A DNA stretch of 64,000 bases from Tritrichomonas foetus (lineage: Eukaryota; Parabasalia; Tritrichomonadida; Tritrichomonadidae), in contig MLAK01001149.1 of NCBI GenBank assembly GCA_001839685.1, positions 7,474 to 71,473 on the forward strand, written 5' to 3'. The notes beneath the pieces are model-generated. The model saw only the letters and a program-made list of their open reading frames with translations, had not been told where the DNA came from and made no database searches. Below, one piece after another: positions 48,801 through 58,964 of this stretch. A program made the position numbers and the translations under genes. Numbering within the stretch: position 1 is the first letter of the stretch; each line of letters begins with the position of its first letter.

Positions 48801-48882
48801 TTTCACGCAGTTAAGCCAAGTTGAGTCACAAAAAGAACATGCAAAATCATTTTTGTCAAATGTTTTGCAAGAATTAGATTAG
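45847..48882 (+). CDS. protein kinase (TKL-like) with long helical C-terminal region
   Basis: 1011 residues. A Ser-rich N-terminus (1-180) precedes a complete kinase domain (about 183-435): IGSGGFGTVWL glycine loop, CAVKEL with Lys211, LHRDLKNTNVLI catalytic loop (Asp301), IIDFGVARLM with Asp320, SHMAPEV and DVFSYSTMLYE. All catalytic residues are present, so it should be active. The GT-x-x-xMAPE form and DVFSYxxxLYE suggest a tyrosine-kinase-like Ser/Thr kinase, a class expanded in trichomonads. Residues about 545-1011 are helical and solenoid-like (HEAT/ARM type). This kinase-solenoid arrangement seems to be one unbroken gene. The substrate is unknown. Confidence 0.9.
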   Translation: MSNGSAEMISESGEPTNEHVSSHPTNTESKSDQIVNSESIPLFGDPKNQASIAESSLNQNSEEVSAFPKSNFRTISFDESQINKVLKFQNIQDLPKNRRERPSYIGKPPPNLLPLEKLDLSDKNITKNLIINNQVISIPIHVSTDRRTRSFTMIDPESRFRTYSEIVLVQNHPEYLRNISDFHFLKEIGSGGFGTVWLTQDLRTGKKCAVKELKRTELKGSALKNFMREIHTMIISQTRFICPIAGYTIEPPYSIITQYHAGGTLHENIVRKKLDGTQLTIIFMCIAHAMSYVHRCGVLHRDLKNTNVLIDEDGLPQIIDFGVARLMNSENKYTKQSGTISHMAPEVILGKEYDTKADVFSYSTMLYEASEMRKPYSSANRDYAIIAKKITSGFRPKFIGSSTPKPLKNLIVSCWQDDPTKRPSFETIFQIFAEGKTLFKGANANQVVKFAKEILIDDAVRLTSPPPPKTEPIVDTDAVITRLTRKLTMKGPLKKTKLEIQAQTIDNVDEHVVEKIAEKPVIRKDSMEQINAEIENIPMPQYYEDDKHIKMNPDDPRFNSFIEYQVENIEVFQFPQFYQIISPYIIYSCDVTKIIITNIVKLINKNEEFLDKIYESRFVSAVNVEKNIEDEMLEILANFFIKRPNFLNGTFNRLIAYFINHKPNDILALYSIYVHNLEAIEDPFPILDFLRSYARIFLNINAGVKFIDLFYYLIKEYLEFQQSRVHIFRPIFTAFARSDLDCVVATALKAIFDLYDDSFQINLKVLLQYVSNPNLSKYSLAVIERINDYPKSKSFVISVGSQCDSTKIASNILLKFASLSHEHASLLSTSTHWMKSKGEHNARIFLYLFSIPELRKNLSESPYFPQFLVNTAKLGNSTIVEFIGAILRRIEVTPELLDKLEELKFFIIMIHATKEFPTTTKCVIELIETVSKVKYLSSYSQFIPLLMQQLSLHNELTFTAISGFVLLSYHKELIPSLSIKPIVDYFTQLSQVESQKEHAKSFLSNVLQELD

Positions 48883-49033
48883 ATATGAAATCAAATCTTT
48901 TAATATTTTTGGTCAAATTAACCCTATTTTATCAATCAATCAATTTATCAAAATATCGGCTATCAAAGATGACCGAAAAAAAGAAAAATGTTGATAACTC
49001 CGATTATTTTTATTTACAAAGAACATATTTCTA

Positions 49034-51337
49034 TTAACATCGTGATTTAACAAACTTGAGAAGTCGATCAGTTTTCTGTGAAAGAGTCATTCCAGGCTTC
49101 ATCAATTGAGGACAAACTTTCTTAAACCATTTTTCTATTATTTCCGCTTCGTTTTGCAGTTGATATTTTTGGAACAATTCTTTTTTCAATTTCTTTGATT
49201 TCTTCTTATTTAAGAAATCAAAGTTTCCCTCATTCATAGCTTTGATGTGCAATTTCAGCAATTTCACTTTTTCATTATCTTTTTGCGATAATTCGTCGAC
49301 AAGGTCATTCAAAATCTCTTTGGATTGATTAATGTTTTCTTCAACGTATTTATCACGGGCTACTTCAAGACTTTCTTGGAATTTTGTCGCTTTCGAGGAA
49401 ATCAAATCCGAGAATCTCATTTCTTCGAGATCTGAAGGCAATTGGAATTTCTGTTTTGAAGGTTTTGTTGATGATTTCTTTTTTAAGTAATTCTCCAATT
49501 CATGAATATCTTCCTTCTTCTTTCGAAGATATATCTTTATCTCCATGAAATCTGTCTCGTCTTCATCTTTTCCGATTCTATCATCAGAAAAATATTTGTT
49601 TTTATTGTCATTATCACTGTTGTTATTATTGTGAATGGAGGAGGAGAGATTTTGGAGATACTTTTCTTGTTGATTCATTTCAGTGATGTAGTTTTGGATT
49701 CCTTCGTTTTGCTTTGTTAAACTATGAATTGCAGTGATAATTTCCTCTCTGTTTACGTGAGATTCAGAAATTCTTGTTGATTTAGCAGTTTGGTTTTTTG
49801 TTGTATTTAAATTATGAGTCAATCGAGAAAGTTCTTCTGTAAGTTTATCGATTTCGTCATCCAATTTATTTGAAGACAATCGATAAGCTTTTTTAGTAAA
49901 ATCATTATATTTATTATTTTTGATTTCAGATATTTCATGGAGTTCAGAATTCATTTTATTCCAAGATTTTAGTTCTTTTTTTATTTCTTGATTGAAATCT
50001 CTAATGAATCTAATTTTTTCATTAATTAATTGGTTTGAGTAAAATATTTCTACGTATTGTGATTTTCTTTGTTGATGAATTTGGTCGGGTGTAAGACTCG
50101 TTCTTGCAACAAAAACAGAAATTTGATTATTGATGTCTTCAATTTTTGACTTTAGTTCAGAAATTTCCATTTCTATTTTTTCTTTATCTTTTAAATACTT
50201 CAATTTAGGTGTTGTTACAGTAAACTCATTATCATCAAAAAATTCACCTTTAAATTCAGTATTATTACTGTTATTACCATTAATATTATCATAAGTTTCA
50301 CCTCTTTTCTTTAGTTGAGTTTTTGATTTTTTGGAAATAACTGAAACATCATCATTTTGATCACTTCTTTCGTTTTTCAACTCTTTCTCTGAGATAACAG
50401 ATTCAACATATTTCGAAATTTTGACAGGATCTGCTCTCGGAATTGTTCGTCTCAATAACTTGAATTGTTGAACAGAAATTCTATCATCATCAGACTGGAT
50501 TTTATATTTAAATAATAATTTCAACTTTTTTGTTGTTCTATTTAAAATTTCTATACAATCAAAAGCCATTTTTTCATCATCACCAAAATCATAAAGAGCA
50601 TCGAGGATTTTTTGAAGTTTCATATGTGTCTGGAAAAGAATTTCTTTAGAATCTTTTCGCGGCTGATGGAAAAAAGTATTACTATGACTTTTAATACTGA
50701 TTATAAGTTGCTGAACAGTTTTTAGAACATCATCAAGATTAATTTCATCTTTTGTGTATTTGTAGACTTGTTGTGACATGATGCCAATATTTGATTCAAA
50801 TTGTGTCTGACATATTTCTGCCATTTTCTTTGCATTTTTGGCCTCTTTCGGATAATCTTCATCGAATATATAATTCTTTAATGGTTCGATAATTTCGCAG
50901 ATATCTTTTGTGTATTCATCAACAAATCGAATAAGCCGTTCTGATGCGTCAATTTCTTCATAAAAGTAATTGATATTTATCGCGAAATTTGACCACTTTG
51001 AAAAGAAATTCGAGACTGTTTCTTCAGTGTATCGTTTCGGGTGAATTTTGGTGAGCTCCAAGCCGGTTCGATTTGCTTCGTAAAATGCTCGAATGATATT
51101 TGATTTCGTTTCCTGGTCAAAAAACAGTTTGTTTATATTATCAAGAACGTTTTCCATTAAACCTTCGAATTTGGTTTTATTTTGGAGAGCTGCTTCGGAA
51201 ATTCTCGTTTTATGGCGGTTTAAATCTGAGGCGTTGGAATATCGTGATGATTTGGATACGGCTGACATACCCGCCATAGAGCGGGTATCACTTAAACGAC
51301 CAGATCTGGAAAATCCTGCGACAGATTTCGCAGGCAT
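49034..51337 (-). CDS. long coiled-coil protein
   Basis: 767 residues. A basic Ser/Arg-rich N-terminus (MPAKSVAGFSRSGRLSDTRS) leads to a helical globular part (about 55-300; LMENVLDNINKLFFDQETK). Extended coiled coils cover about 380-590 (EKIEMEISELKSKIEDINNQ) and 625-740. An Asn-rich spacer separates two of them. There is no catalytic motif, signal or membrane segment. Composition and order fit a cytoskeletal or flagellar structural protein; the exact identity is unknown. It is convergent with the kinase gene, with a 150-bp spacer that carries one GGTCAA (48911-48916). Confidence 0.75.
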   Translation of the reverse strand: MPAKSVAGFSRSGRLSDTRSMAGMSAVSKSSRYSNASDLNRHKTRISEAALQNKTKFEGLMENVLDNINKLFFDQETKSNIIRAFYEANRTGLELTKIHPKRYTEETVSNFFSKWSNFAININYFYEEIDASERLIRFVDEYTKDICEIIEPLKNYIFDEDYPKEAKNAKKMAEICQTQFESNIGIMSQQVYKYTKDEINLDDVLKTVQQLIISIKSHSNTFFHQPRKDSKEILFQTHMKLQKILDALYDFGDDEKMAFDCIEILNRTTKKLKLLFKYKIQSDDDRISVQQFKLLRRTIPRADPVKISKYVESVISEKELKNERSDQNDDVSVISKKSKTQLKKRGETYDNINGNNSNNTEFKGEFFDDNEFTVTTPKLKYLKDKEKIEMEISELKSKIEDINNQISVFVARTSLTPDQIHQQRKSQYVEIFYSNQLINEKIRFIRDFNQEIKKELKSWNKMNSELHEISEIKNNKYNDFTKKAYRLSSNKLDDEIDKLTEELSRLTHNLNTTKNQTAKSTRISESHVNREEIITAIHSLTKQNEGIQNYITEMNQQEKYLQNLSSSIHNNNNSDNDNKNKYFSDDRIGKDEDETDFMEIKIYLRKKKEDIHELENYLKKKSSTKPSKQKFQLPSDLEEMRFSDLISSKATKFQESLEVARDKYVEENINQSKEILNDLVDELSQKDNEKVKLLKLHIKAMNEGNFDFLNKKKSKKLKKELFQKYQLQNEAEIIEKWFKKVCPQLMKPGMTLSQKTDRLLKFVKSRC

Positions 51338-51839
51338 TTTTTTGTGTATAATTTTGAAAGTTTATTCAAAAAACCAAAATAATTTTCACATCACATTTCG
51401 TCATGATAATTGCTTCGATGATACTTTGCCTGATGATATGAATCCATCTTCACATCATTGTTTGTGTGTATTTCTTAAGATTGGTTATGCATTCAGGCAA
51501 ATCAAGATCTATTTCATGTGAGTAGCTACTTCGATAAAATTGATGTCCACAGCTCAAAGTTCATGTAAAACACATTTTTTGGGAATTAAGGGGATTTAAT
51601 CGAGAAGATTGAATTTGAGATGTACCTTTAGTTCAGTTATATCGAAGTCATATTTCTTTGCTATTATGACACCTTACCTAAAAAAACAATTTCGAATTTA
51701 TCCAGAATGAATAAAAATTTCAAAAAATCAAAACTTCTTTGACATGTCATATTTTGTCTGATGCCCGATCCATCATAGTATTTTATAAAATGAAATGATA
51801 GATTCATTAAAGATAAAGAAATCCCAGTAGGCCAAGATA

Positions 51840-51892
51840 AATCATTTCTGCTTCAAAAACCAATTATTATCCTACATGAAGCAGAGATGATT
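51840..51892. other. 15-bp hairpin, possible structured RNA
   Basis: Arm AATCATTTCTGCTTC (51840-51854) pairs with GAAGCAGAGATGATT (51878-51892) over all 15 positions, one of them a U-G wobble on the plus-strand RNA. The loop is 23 nt. A T-rich run follows (from 51894). It lies 213 bp before the ubiquitin ATG. Confidence 0.45.
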
Positions 51893-52092
51893 ATTTTTTT
51901 ATTTATTTAGAGCAACATATCATGACAGACAGTTCGGTGATGGAATTCTATTCAATTCATGTGACACAATTTTAATGAGATATTTCTGAGATGACACAGA
52001 AAATTCAATGCTAATTAGCCAGACCATTTATTTTTAGAAAATTTGATCACAACAACCAAAATTTCTAAATTTTGCCACATCAAATTTTCATT

Positions 52093-52097
52093 TCATT
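52093..52097 (+). promoter_or_regulatory. initiator-like TCATT of ubiquitin
   Basis: TCATT lies 7-12 nt before the ubiquitin ATG (52105), with a second copy at 52088-52092. Both match the trichomonad Inr; the leader would be about 10-15 nt. Confidence 0.5.
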
Positions 52098-52104
52098 TTT
52101 TTAG

Positions 52105-52566
52105 ATGCAAATCTTCGTAAAGACCCTTACTGGAAAGCACATCACCCTCGAAGTCGAACCAACAGATCGTATTGAAGACGTGAAAGCCAAGATCCAAGAC
52201 AAGGAGGGAATTCCACCAGATCAACAACGTCTTATTTTCGCCGGAAAGCAACTCGAAGACGGAAACACACTTCAAGACTATTCAATCCAGAAAGATTCCA
52301 CACTTCACCTTGTTCTCCGCTTAAGAGGTGGTATGCAGATTTTCGTGAAAACATTGACTGGAAAACACATCACCCTCGAAGTCGAACCAACAGATCGTAT
52401 TGAAGACGTGAAAGCCAAGATCCAAGACAAGGAGGGAATTCCACCAGATCAACAACGTCTTATTTTCGCCGGAAAGCAACTCGAAGACGGAAACACACTT
52501 CAAGACTACTCCATTCAAAAGGATTCAACCCTCCACTTAGTTCTTCGCCTTCGTGGTGGTTTCTAA
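52105..52566 (+). CDS. UBQ: polyubiquitin with two repeats
   Basis: 153 residues: two identical 76-residue ubiquitins (52105-52332 and 52333-52560) and one extra C-terminal Phe before TAA, which protects the last Gly-Gly until cleavage. Compared with human ubiquitin the changes include His12, Thr19, Arg22, Asp25, Asn54, Gln57, Ser60 and Asp64, while Lys48, Lys63, the Ile44 patch ([11 protein letters not shown]) and LRLRGG are kept. This divergent form is known from trichomonads. Deubiquitinases split the precursor into monomers. Codon use is GC-rich, as for other highly expressed genes here. The two repeats share an unbroken 143-nt identical stretch, while their ends differ at synonymous sites. 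Confidence 0.98.
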   Translation: MQIFVKTLTGKHITLEVEPTDRIEDVKAKIQDKEGIPPDQQRLIFAGKQLEDGNTLQDYSIQKDSTLHLVLRLRGGMQIFVKTLTGKHITLEVEPTDRIEDVKAKIQDKEGIPPDQQRLIFAGKQLEDGNTLQDYSIQKDSTLHLVLRLRGGF

Positions 52567-53245
52567 TTTATTTTCCAATAAATTCATTTTTTTATTTAGT
52601 TTTTTCTTTTTTCCTCAAAATTTTTTCAAAAATTATGTTTACGCCAATGGTGGATCACTTCTATTGTCTTCGATGAAGTGATTCAAAAATTAGATAAATT
52701 AATCTATCGTTTAGCTGAATCGTTTCGAGCTTTGAGGCATCTTCAATTTTTCAGTTTTCCCTTTCCCAGATTTTATTGTTATAGGTTTCAACGTTTTAAT
52801 TTTTTTTTTTTCATCGAATCGGATTGAATCTAAATTGAATTTATCATTTTTAAAAAAATAATGAAAATATTTCCGAAAAAGTTCAATTTGTCTTATTCCT
52901 TATCGCCCTCATGCGGTCCTCCATTTCCCCATCCATATTTTTTTGGGCGCTTATTTCAAAATAAGTTCTTTTAAAACTATTTTTGTGCGACTTTAGATGT
53001 AGTAAATTAAGATAATCAGTTATATAATGAAGAAAATTATTACTTCTTGAGATATATTTATTTCGTGAGATTAACAAAAGTTTTATCGTACCGATATTTC
53101 AATGGATAACTTTTTAGATCGATAAATGGACCAACTATTGAATAACTACAAATGAAGATACAGAAAATCCAACGTAATTTTTTTTATTTTTAGATACATA
53201 TCGGTCATTTAATCATTGAATTATTTGAATGATTTGAATGCAAAT
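52567..53245. other. intergenic region
   Basis: 679 bp between ubiquitin and the ABC gene. It has an 11-bp hairpin at 52651-52685 near the ubiquitin 3' end. The minus frame at 52883-53077 is noise. No other feature is seen. Confidence 0.6.
52651..52685. other. 11-bp hairpin downstream of ubiquitin
   Basis: TGGATCACTTC (52651-52661) pairs with GAAGTGATTCA (52675-52685), with one G-U and a 13-nt loop. It sits 85 bp after the ubiquitin stop and may affect the transcript end or be a separate RNA. Confidence 0.3.
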
Positions 53246-55042
53246 ATGAGAAATATCACCACCCAAGTATTTTCTACACAGGGATCAAATGATGATGTTG
53301 AAATTGAAATCACTGGCTGGGAATGGATAAAAATCATTAAACTTATGAAAAACAAATGGATTTATATTATTGCATTGATCACTAATATTTTTTCTTTTTC
53401 TGGTCCGTTTATTTATTCATCTATACAAGGACGTCTTGCAACAGTTTTAATTGATTCAAGATTTGATACATCAGATGAATTTCTTGAATCTACAAATAAA
53501 TTAACAAATCTTTTAATTTTTGCAGCATTTATACTTTTCTTAATGAATGTAATATCATCAATTACTGATGCTATCAAAAGCCCACAATATTTAAGAGAAA
53601 TTCGAACAGCTGTTTTTAAAGCACTCCTTAATCAAGAACTTGGATATTTTGACACACTTCAAACAGGAATTGTTTTATCTCGTCTTCAGGATGATACGAC
53701 AAATGCTTTTGAAGCATATACAACCAAATTAATGACTTTTGTACGAATGATTGTTAATTGGTTTTTTGGTTTCTTTATTTTGCTTTCAATTAATTTAAAA
53801 GTAACTCTGATTGCAATGATATGTCTTCCTTTTTTCGGATTGACCCAGTTTTTAGGAAATAAAGCAATAAGAAAAATCTGGAAAGACTACAGCGAATCAA
53901 CAGAAGCTGTTGGAGCTAAAGCCGAAGAAATTTTAAGCTCTTTTCGAACTGTTCGCTCATTTGATGCTGAAAACAGAGAATATAAAGCTTATAAAGATAA
54001 ACTTAAAAATGTTCATAATGTTGAAGTTCGTGCTTCTCGTGTTCATGGTGCTAAGGAATGTGGAAGTCAAATAGCTTTATGGACAACAACTTCATTAATT
54101 TTGTTTTATTTGGGACTTTTGGCTTCAAGAGGTGAAATTGAACCAGGTGCAATTATTAATATTATGTATATGATGCAAGCATGGAGTAACTCATTTGCGG
54201 GTATATTTTCAAATATTACACAATTACAGCAATCAAATGTATCATCAGCTAAACTCGTTGATATTCTAGAACGAAAATCCAAAGTACCAATCAATGTTGG
54301 ATGCAAAATGGGAAATGTAACAGGAAGAATTACTTTTCGAAATGTTACATTTTCTTATCCAGGAAGAGATGAACCGGCAATTGATAATTTATCATTTACG
54401 GTTGATCCAGGTGAAACGGTTGCGATTGTTGGTGAAAGTGGATGTGGAAAATCAACAACTTTATTATTGCTACAGCGATTTTATGATCCACAAAATGGTG
54501 AAATTTTGGTTGATGATTATAACATTAAAAATGTAGATCCTATTAGTCTTAGATCACAAATAGCAATTGTTCCACAAAATCCAGTTATGTTTACAATGAC
54601 TGTCAAAGATAATATTCGATATGGAAAACCTGATGCTGATCGTGACAAAGTTATTCAAGCAGCAGAAATTGCAAATGCTCATAACTTTGTTCGACAATTA
54701 TCAAAAGGGTATAAAACAGAAGTTGAACAAAATAGTCTCAGTGGTGGCCAAAAACAACGACTTTGTATTGCAAGAGCTGTAATGATATCAGCTCCAATAC
54801 TTTTACTTGATGAAGCAACAGCTGCTCTTGATACAGAAAGTGAAAGACTTGTGCAAGATGCACTTCAAAATTATAGGCAAGGGAAAACAGCTATTTTGAT
54901 TGCACACAGGCTTGCAACCGTTCGAAATGCTGATCGAATTATTGTCATGAATAAAGGAAAAATTGTAGAAACAGGAACACACGACGAATTAATAGAAAAA
55001 TCTGGTTTCTATGCTCATCTTATTCAACATCAACTTCAGTAA
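53246..55042 (+). CDS. ABC half-transporter, ABCB type
   Basis: 598 residues from the first in-frame ATG (53246; the frame is open 30 nt further upstream but without ATG). Six membrane helices lie within about 25-320 (WIYIIALITNIFSFSGPFIY, LIFAAFILFLMNVISSI, MIVNWFFGFFILLSINL and more), with the coupling segment AEEILSSFRTVRSFDAE. The nucleotide-binding domain has Walker A GESGCGKSTT (about 396), Q-loop PQNPVMF, signature LSGGQ (about 498), Walker B ILLLDEAT (about 518-525) and the H-loop His (AHRLAT). It should work as a dimer exporting lipids, peptides or drugs, like TAP/ABCB8-10 or bacterial MsbA. No N-terminal targeting sequence is evident. All catalytic motifs are intact. Confidence 0.93.
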   Translation: MRNITTQVFSTQGSNDDVEIEITGWEWIKIIKLMKNKWIYIIALITNIFSFSGPFIYSSIQGRLATVLIDSRFDTSDEFLESTNKLTNLLIFAAFILFLMNVISSITDAIKSPQYLREIRTAVFKALLNQELGYFDTLQTGIVLSRLQDDTTNAFEAYTTKLMTFVRMIVNWFFGFFILLSINLKVTLIAMICLPFFGLTQFLGNKAIRKIWKDYSESTEAVGAKAEEILSSFRTVRSFDAENREYKAYKDKLKNVHNVEVRASRVHGAKECGSQIALWTTTSLILFYLGLLASRGEIEPGAIINIMYMMQAWSNSFAGIFSNITQLQQSNVSSAKLVDILERKSKVPINVGCKMGNVTGRITFRNVTFSYPGRDEPAIDNLSFTVDPGETVAIVGESGCGKSTTLLLLQRFYDPQNGEILVDDYNIKNVDPISLRSQIAIVPQNPVMFTMTVKDNIRYGKPDADRDKVIQAAEIANAHNFVRQLSKGYKTEVEQNSLSGGQKQRLCIARAVMISAPILLLDEATAALDTESERLVQDALQNYRQGKTAILIAHRLATVRNADRIIVMNKGKIVETGTHDELIEKSGFYAHLIQHQLQ

Positions 55043-55345
55043 TTTTTTATTGATGATATGTGACTTGCATCTTTCATAAAAATGTGCTTATATATTTTAT
55101 CAAGATCAATGAAATGAAATTTTCAAAGTTAGAATCCAAAATAAGAATTGGTTCTTTGGATTCTTGCTTTTTTAATGTTTTCTAAATTATGAATATCATT
55201 TGCTTTCTTGTTAAATTTTTTATTACCATTATTTTCAAATCTGTATAATATATTGTCATAATATTTATTCCTAATATCATTTTTTTAAGTGAAAATAAAT
55301 AAATAAGCAATTAAATTTAATGAATACATGATATTTTATTCTACA
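55043..55345. other. convergent intergenic spacer
   Basis: 303 bp between the 3' ends of the ABC gene and the VPS13-like gene. AT-rich; no gene is seen. Confidence 0.65.
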
Positions 55346-58300
55346 TTATTCATCATGATATTGATCATCATGTTTATTTTTGTTATTGGTAAAAATATCA
55401 AGAAAATCTTTTTGCGCGTTTATAAACAAAACAAATAAATTTACTTCTTCGGCACTATCTAATTGAATATTGATTAATTTATCATCTTGTGAGGATTTGA
55501 GAGTTACTGAAGACATGTTTGTATTTAAGATTTCAAATTGATTTAAGTTGTAATTTGATTTGATTGACATATCATTTTTTAAAGTGAATAATTTACAATA
55601 AGTAATACAATAATATTCATTATGTTCAGTTGATTTTAGAAAGAATACAATCTTTGATCTGTGACCTGGTTCCTGTTTAAAAATGTTCTTCTGAATTTCA
55701 TCAAGATTGACTAAATTTTCGGTATTAGAAGTCAAAATAGGCGTTACCTTTGGATTTCTTGATCGCTCAACATTTTCTACAATTTGAGCATCATTTACTT
55801 TCTTTGAGATATTTTTTCCAAAAATACAATTATCAAATTGATAAATTTGAAGGTATAATATATTTCCATTAATTATTGATTTGATTATTTCTGATTCTTC
55901 ATTCAAGTAAATATTTAAATAATTCAATAAACTTTCTAATGATAAACCATTAAAATAATTCGCAACAATTTTTTGATTATCATATATCGAACGATTAACA
56001 TTATCTCTGCGAGTATTCATGATTGCTTGAAAATTAATTTTCTCAAAATTAACAAAATTAAGCCAATCTACAATACCATAAACAGAATACAGCAATACAG
56101 AATCTTTGGAAATACTATCAATTGCTGAATTTCCATAAAACATAACTAGTCTTTCTTGTAGCATAGAAACACTATTATTAAAATTATATAAAAACAAACT
56201 CGGAAATTCAATTGTTTTTCCTTTTGATAAATTCAATGTCCATAAAATAAAAGAATAAATTGAACTTTTGACACCTTCTTCATTCACTTTTACAGAGGCA
56301 TAAATAGATGATATTTCAGCCCATAAAATGTGAATTTTATTTTTACTTATTGATTTATAAGCAGGTTGTAAAACATTGGGAAATTTATCAGATTTTTTAA
56401 CCTTTTTATTTGATGAATTATAGAAATCAATTAATTTCCAAATAAATTTCATATCTAAAAAAATATGTATTGGTTGAATATTTAAATTGAAATATTCAAT
56501 AACTGATAAAAAGGGAATACCTCGTGGAAAAATGGATGAAACATAAATGAAAGGATTAATACCAACATTTGGTCCATATAAAAAAACTGGATACGATGGT
56601 GAAAATGATTGATCATCAAATTGAATTGATTGGGTGGAAAATGTCATAATTGATTTTTGATTATCTTGTTTCACATTTACTAAAACTTTATTGATTGAAA
56701 GCAGGGCAAATTCTCTCATATCTCTATTAAATAATGAAATATATATTTGATTTATCGATAACATGAAATTAGCACTTTGTTTAAAACCAAATATTTGATT
56801 AGAATAATGAACAAAAACCATTTTCTGATTTTGGCCTGTGACAATAAGTTCAATAATAATTTTGTTATCATCATTATCAACAATTGGAGCTATCTGTTCT
56901 TCTAAAGAAAAAGTATATTTTCTTTCTATTATATCATTAACATGAATAACAATTTGACTGTTTAAAAATGGCTGATCGAAAGCAAAAATCGATGTAGATG
57001 ATTCAACAATTTGAGTTTTACGCCCAGAATCGAATTGACTTACATAAATTGACGATTTTAAAGAATTATTTATCATAAAAGGTGTAGGAAATAGTGGATT
57101 TCGAAAAGTTGCATAAAGAGTTGATTCTTTTTCGATAATTTCTAATTCAACATACAATATTTGATCTTTATTGATCATAGAAAACACTGTTTTTGTGGGA
57201 CGAGATAAATAAATAAAAGAAATAGATGAAAATTGGAATATTGAAAACAAAAATTTTTCATCATTTGGAATCCAATCAATAAGAACTTTCTGTCCACAAC
57301 CAATAAAAAAAGGTTCTTTTAATAAACTGTCATTCATTTTCGTAGGTGAAAGAAAAAAATCATACATTAATTCATTAATAACGTATAAATATGAGGTAAA
57401 TGTGATAATATGAGTAAGATTCATTTTCCCTTTTCCCATGACATTAGAATAGTTTATTGGAGTTAGTAAATTTTCATATTTTGAGCTTTGTAGATATATT
57501 GTTTTTGAAAGAGGACATAAAATTTTACAATCAATCACATTTTTTCCTTCAATACTTTGGCCTTCAATTGTGATATCAAGATTGGTTGATTTAGATTTTT
57601 CAAAATATGTTTTGGGTCCATAAAAAAGTATTGAATTTGGTAACATTCTATGATTTGGCGAAATAATAATTGTTTGTGATGATTGATTAAAAATAACACA
57701 TGGAACATAAATAATAATGTTTTTTTGGTGTTTCAAATATTGAATATATATAGCTAATTGGTATGATTCTTCTTCAAAATCAAGAGAAATATTATATGAA
57801 TAAAGTGAGTTGGGATTTAATGCAATTTCAGTACTTTTACCAAATTTAGATGAATAACTTAATGCCATATTTATTTTTTCAGAATTTTTATTGATGAATG
57901 ATAATGGTTTCTTTTCACCTGATTTTACAGATATATTATTGGTTGAATTATTTTGAATGATTTGACAATAAATCATATTATTTTGAATAGAAAAAGGAAT
58001 AGAATTGATGATAAATATAGTAGGCACAATTTTATATACTTTACTATTTGATTGTGAATTAAACTTTGGAATAATTTGATATTTTATCTCCATTCCATCG
58101 GTTACAATTTTGATATCGTTGGGATAAGAATGGGCTGAAAAAGTGTAACATTCAGGCTTAATTCCAGAATTAATATTGGTCACAAAAATATAGCTGTTCT
58201 CATTGAAGAAAATTGGATGTTTATACCCTGGCATTAATTTTATATATTTAATGAAATTTGTTGATCCTTTTGTGTTAATGTAGATGAAAAAGGGGAAATC

Positions 58301-58888
58301 AAGTTTGTTTTTTATAGAAAGAAGTGAAGAAAATTCTATTGATAATGAGCTATGATACTTAATTAGTGAAACAGAAAAGTTATCACAATACAAAGGGAAA
58401 ATTATATTTTTTGGAATAATTTTGAAGTTTTTATTGCTAATTTCAATGTTTAATTCAGAATCTTTTTTAATCTGAAAAATTGGAATATGATCATGAGAAT
58501 TTATTATAAATTCATGTTCATTATCACATGTTAATTTAATTAAATCATAAAGATTATTATGAATCCAATATTCAGGATCAGTTGAATTTTCGTGCTTTAT
58601 CATAGCTGTGTCATTTTGATTATGAAATTCATCAATGATTTGGTAAATGCTATTTAAAGAGTCTGTAGAAAAATCAACATTAATGTTATCAATAATCAAT
58701 CCAAAATTAGTGGTATTAACATTGTTGTGATCATAAGTGAGTGTAATTTTTGTCGGGGAAAGGAAACTATCAAATTTGCTACGAACAAAATTTCTATGAT
58801 AAATAGAAAAAAGTTCTTGTATAACAATATACTTATCATTTATTTCAACATTCCAAGAATCTAATAAAATTTTAAATAACGAATTATA
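55346..58888 (-). pseudogene. VPS13/chorein-like protein, C-terminal part, cut off by mariner
   Basis: 1180 codons, open from the transposon edge to the TAA at 55346. After removal of the mariner the frame is continuous with the part at 60179-64000. Sequence is rich in beta-strand-forming, Asn/Ile/Ser/Phe-heavy segments, as in VPS13 lipid-transfer proteins. The middle (SLNSIYQIIDEFHNQ, SLLSIKNKLDFPFFIYINTK, LTHIITFTSYLYVINELMYD) has the order of the VPS13 adaptor-binding (SHR-BD-like) region, and IFLDMKFIWKLIDFYNSSNK that of the APT1/C-terminal region. Alone it has no start ATG of its own. Human VPS13 proteins exceed 3000 residues; together with the other half more than 2450 codons are visible here. 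Family assignment rests mainly on the N-terminal half. Confidence 0.65.
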
Positions 58889-58916
58889 TAGGGTGTCCGG
58901 TAATGTGATGTCACTA
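58889..58916. repeat. mariner left terminal inverted repeat
   Basis: 28 bp: TAGGGTGTCCGG, then TAAT, then GTGATGTCACTA. It differs from the right TIR only in the central four bases. Confidence 0.93.
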
Positions 58917-58964
58917 AGTATAATAAAGTCATTTCTAATAAGTCATTTTTTATTGATAAGTATT

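Larger units (their letters stand above)
51338..52104. other. divergent intergenic region with a strong hairpin
   Basis: 767 bp between the coiled-coil gene (minus) and ubiquitin (plus). It contains the hairpin at 51840-51892 and TCATT elements just before the ubiquitin ATG. An antisense frame through the first 180 bp is a shadow of the coiled-coil gene. Confidence 0.6.
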
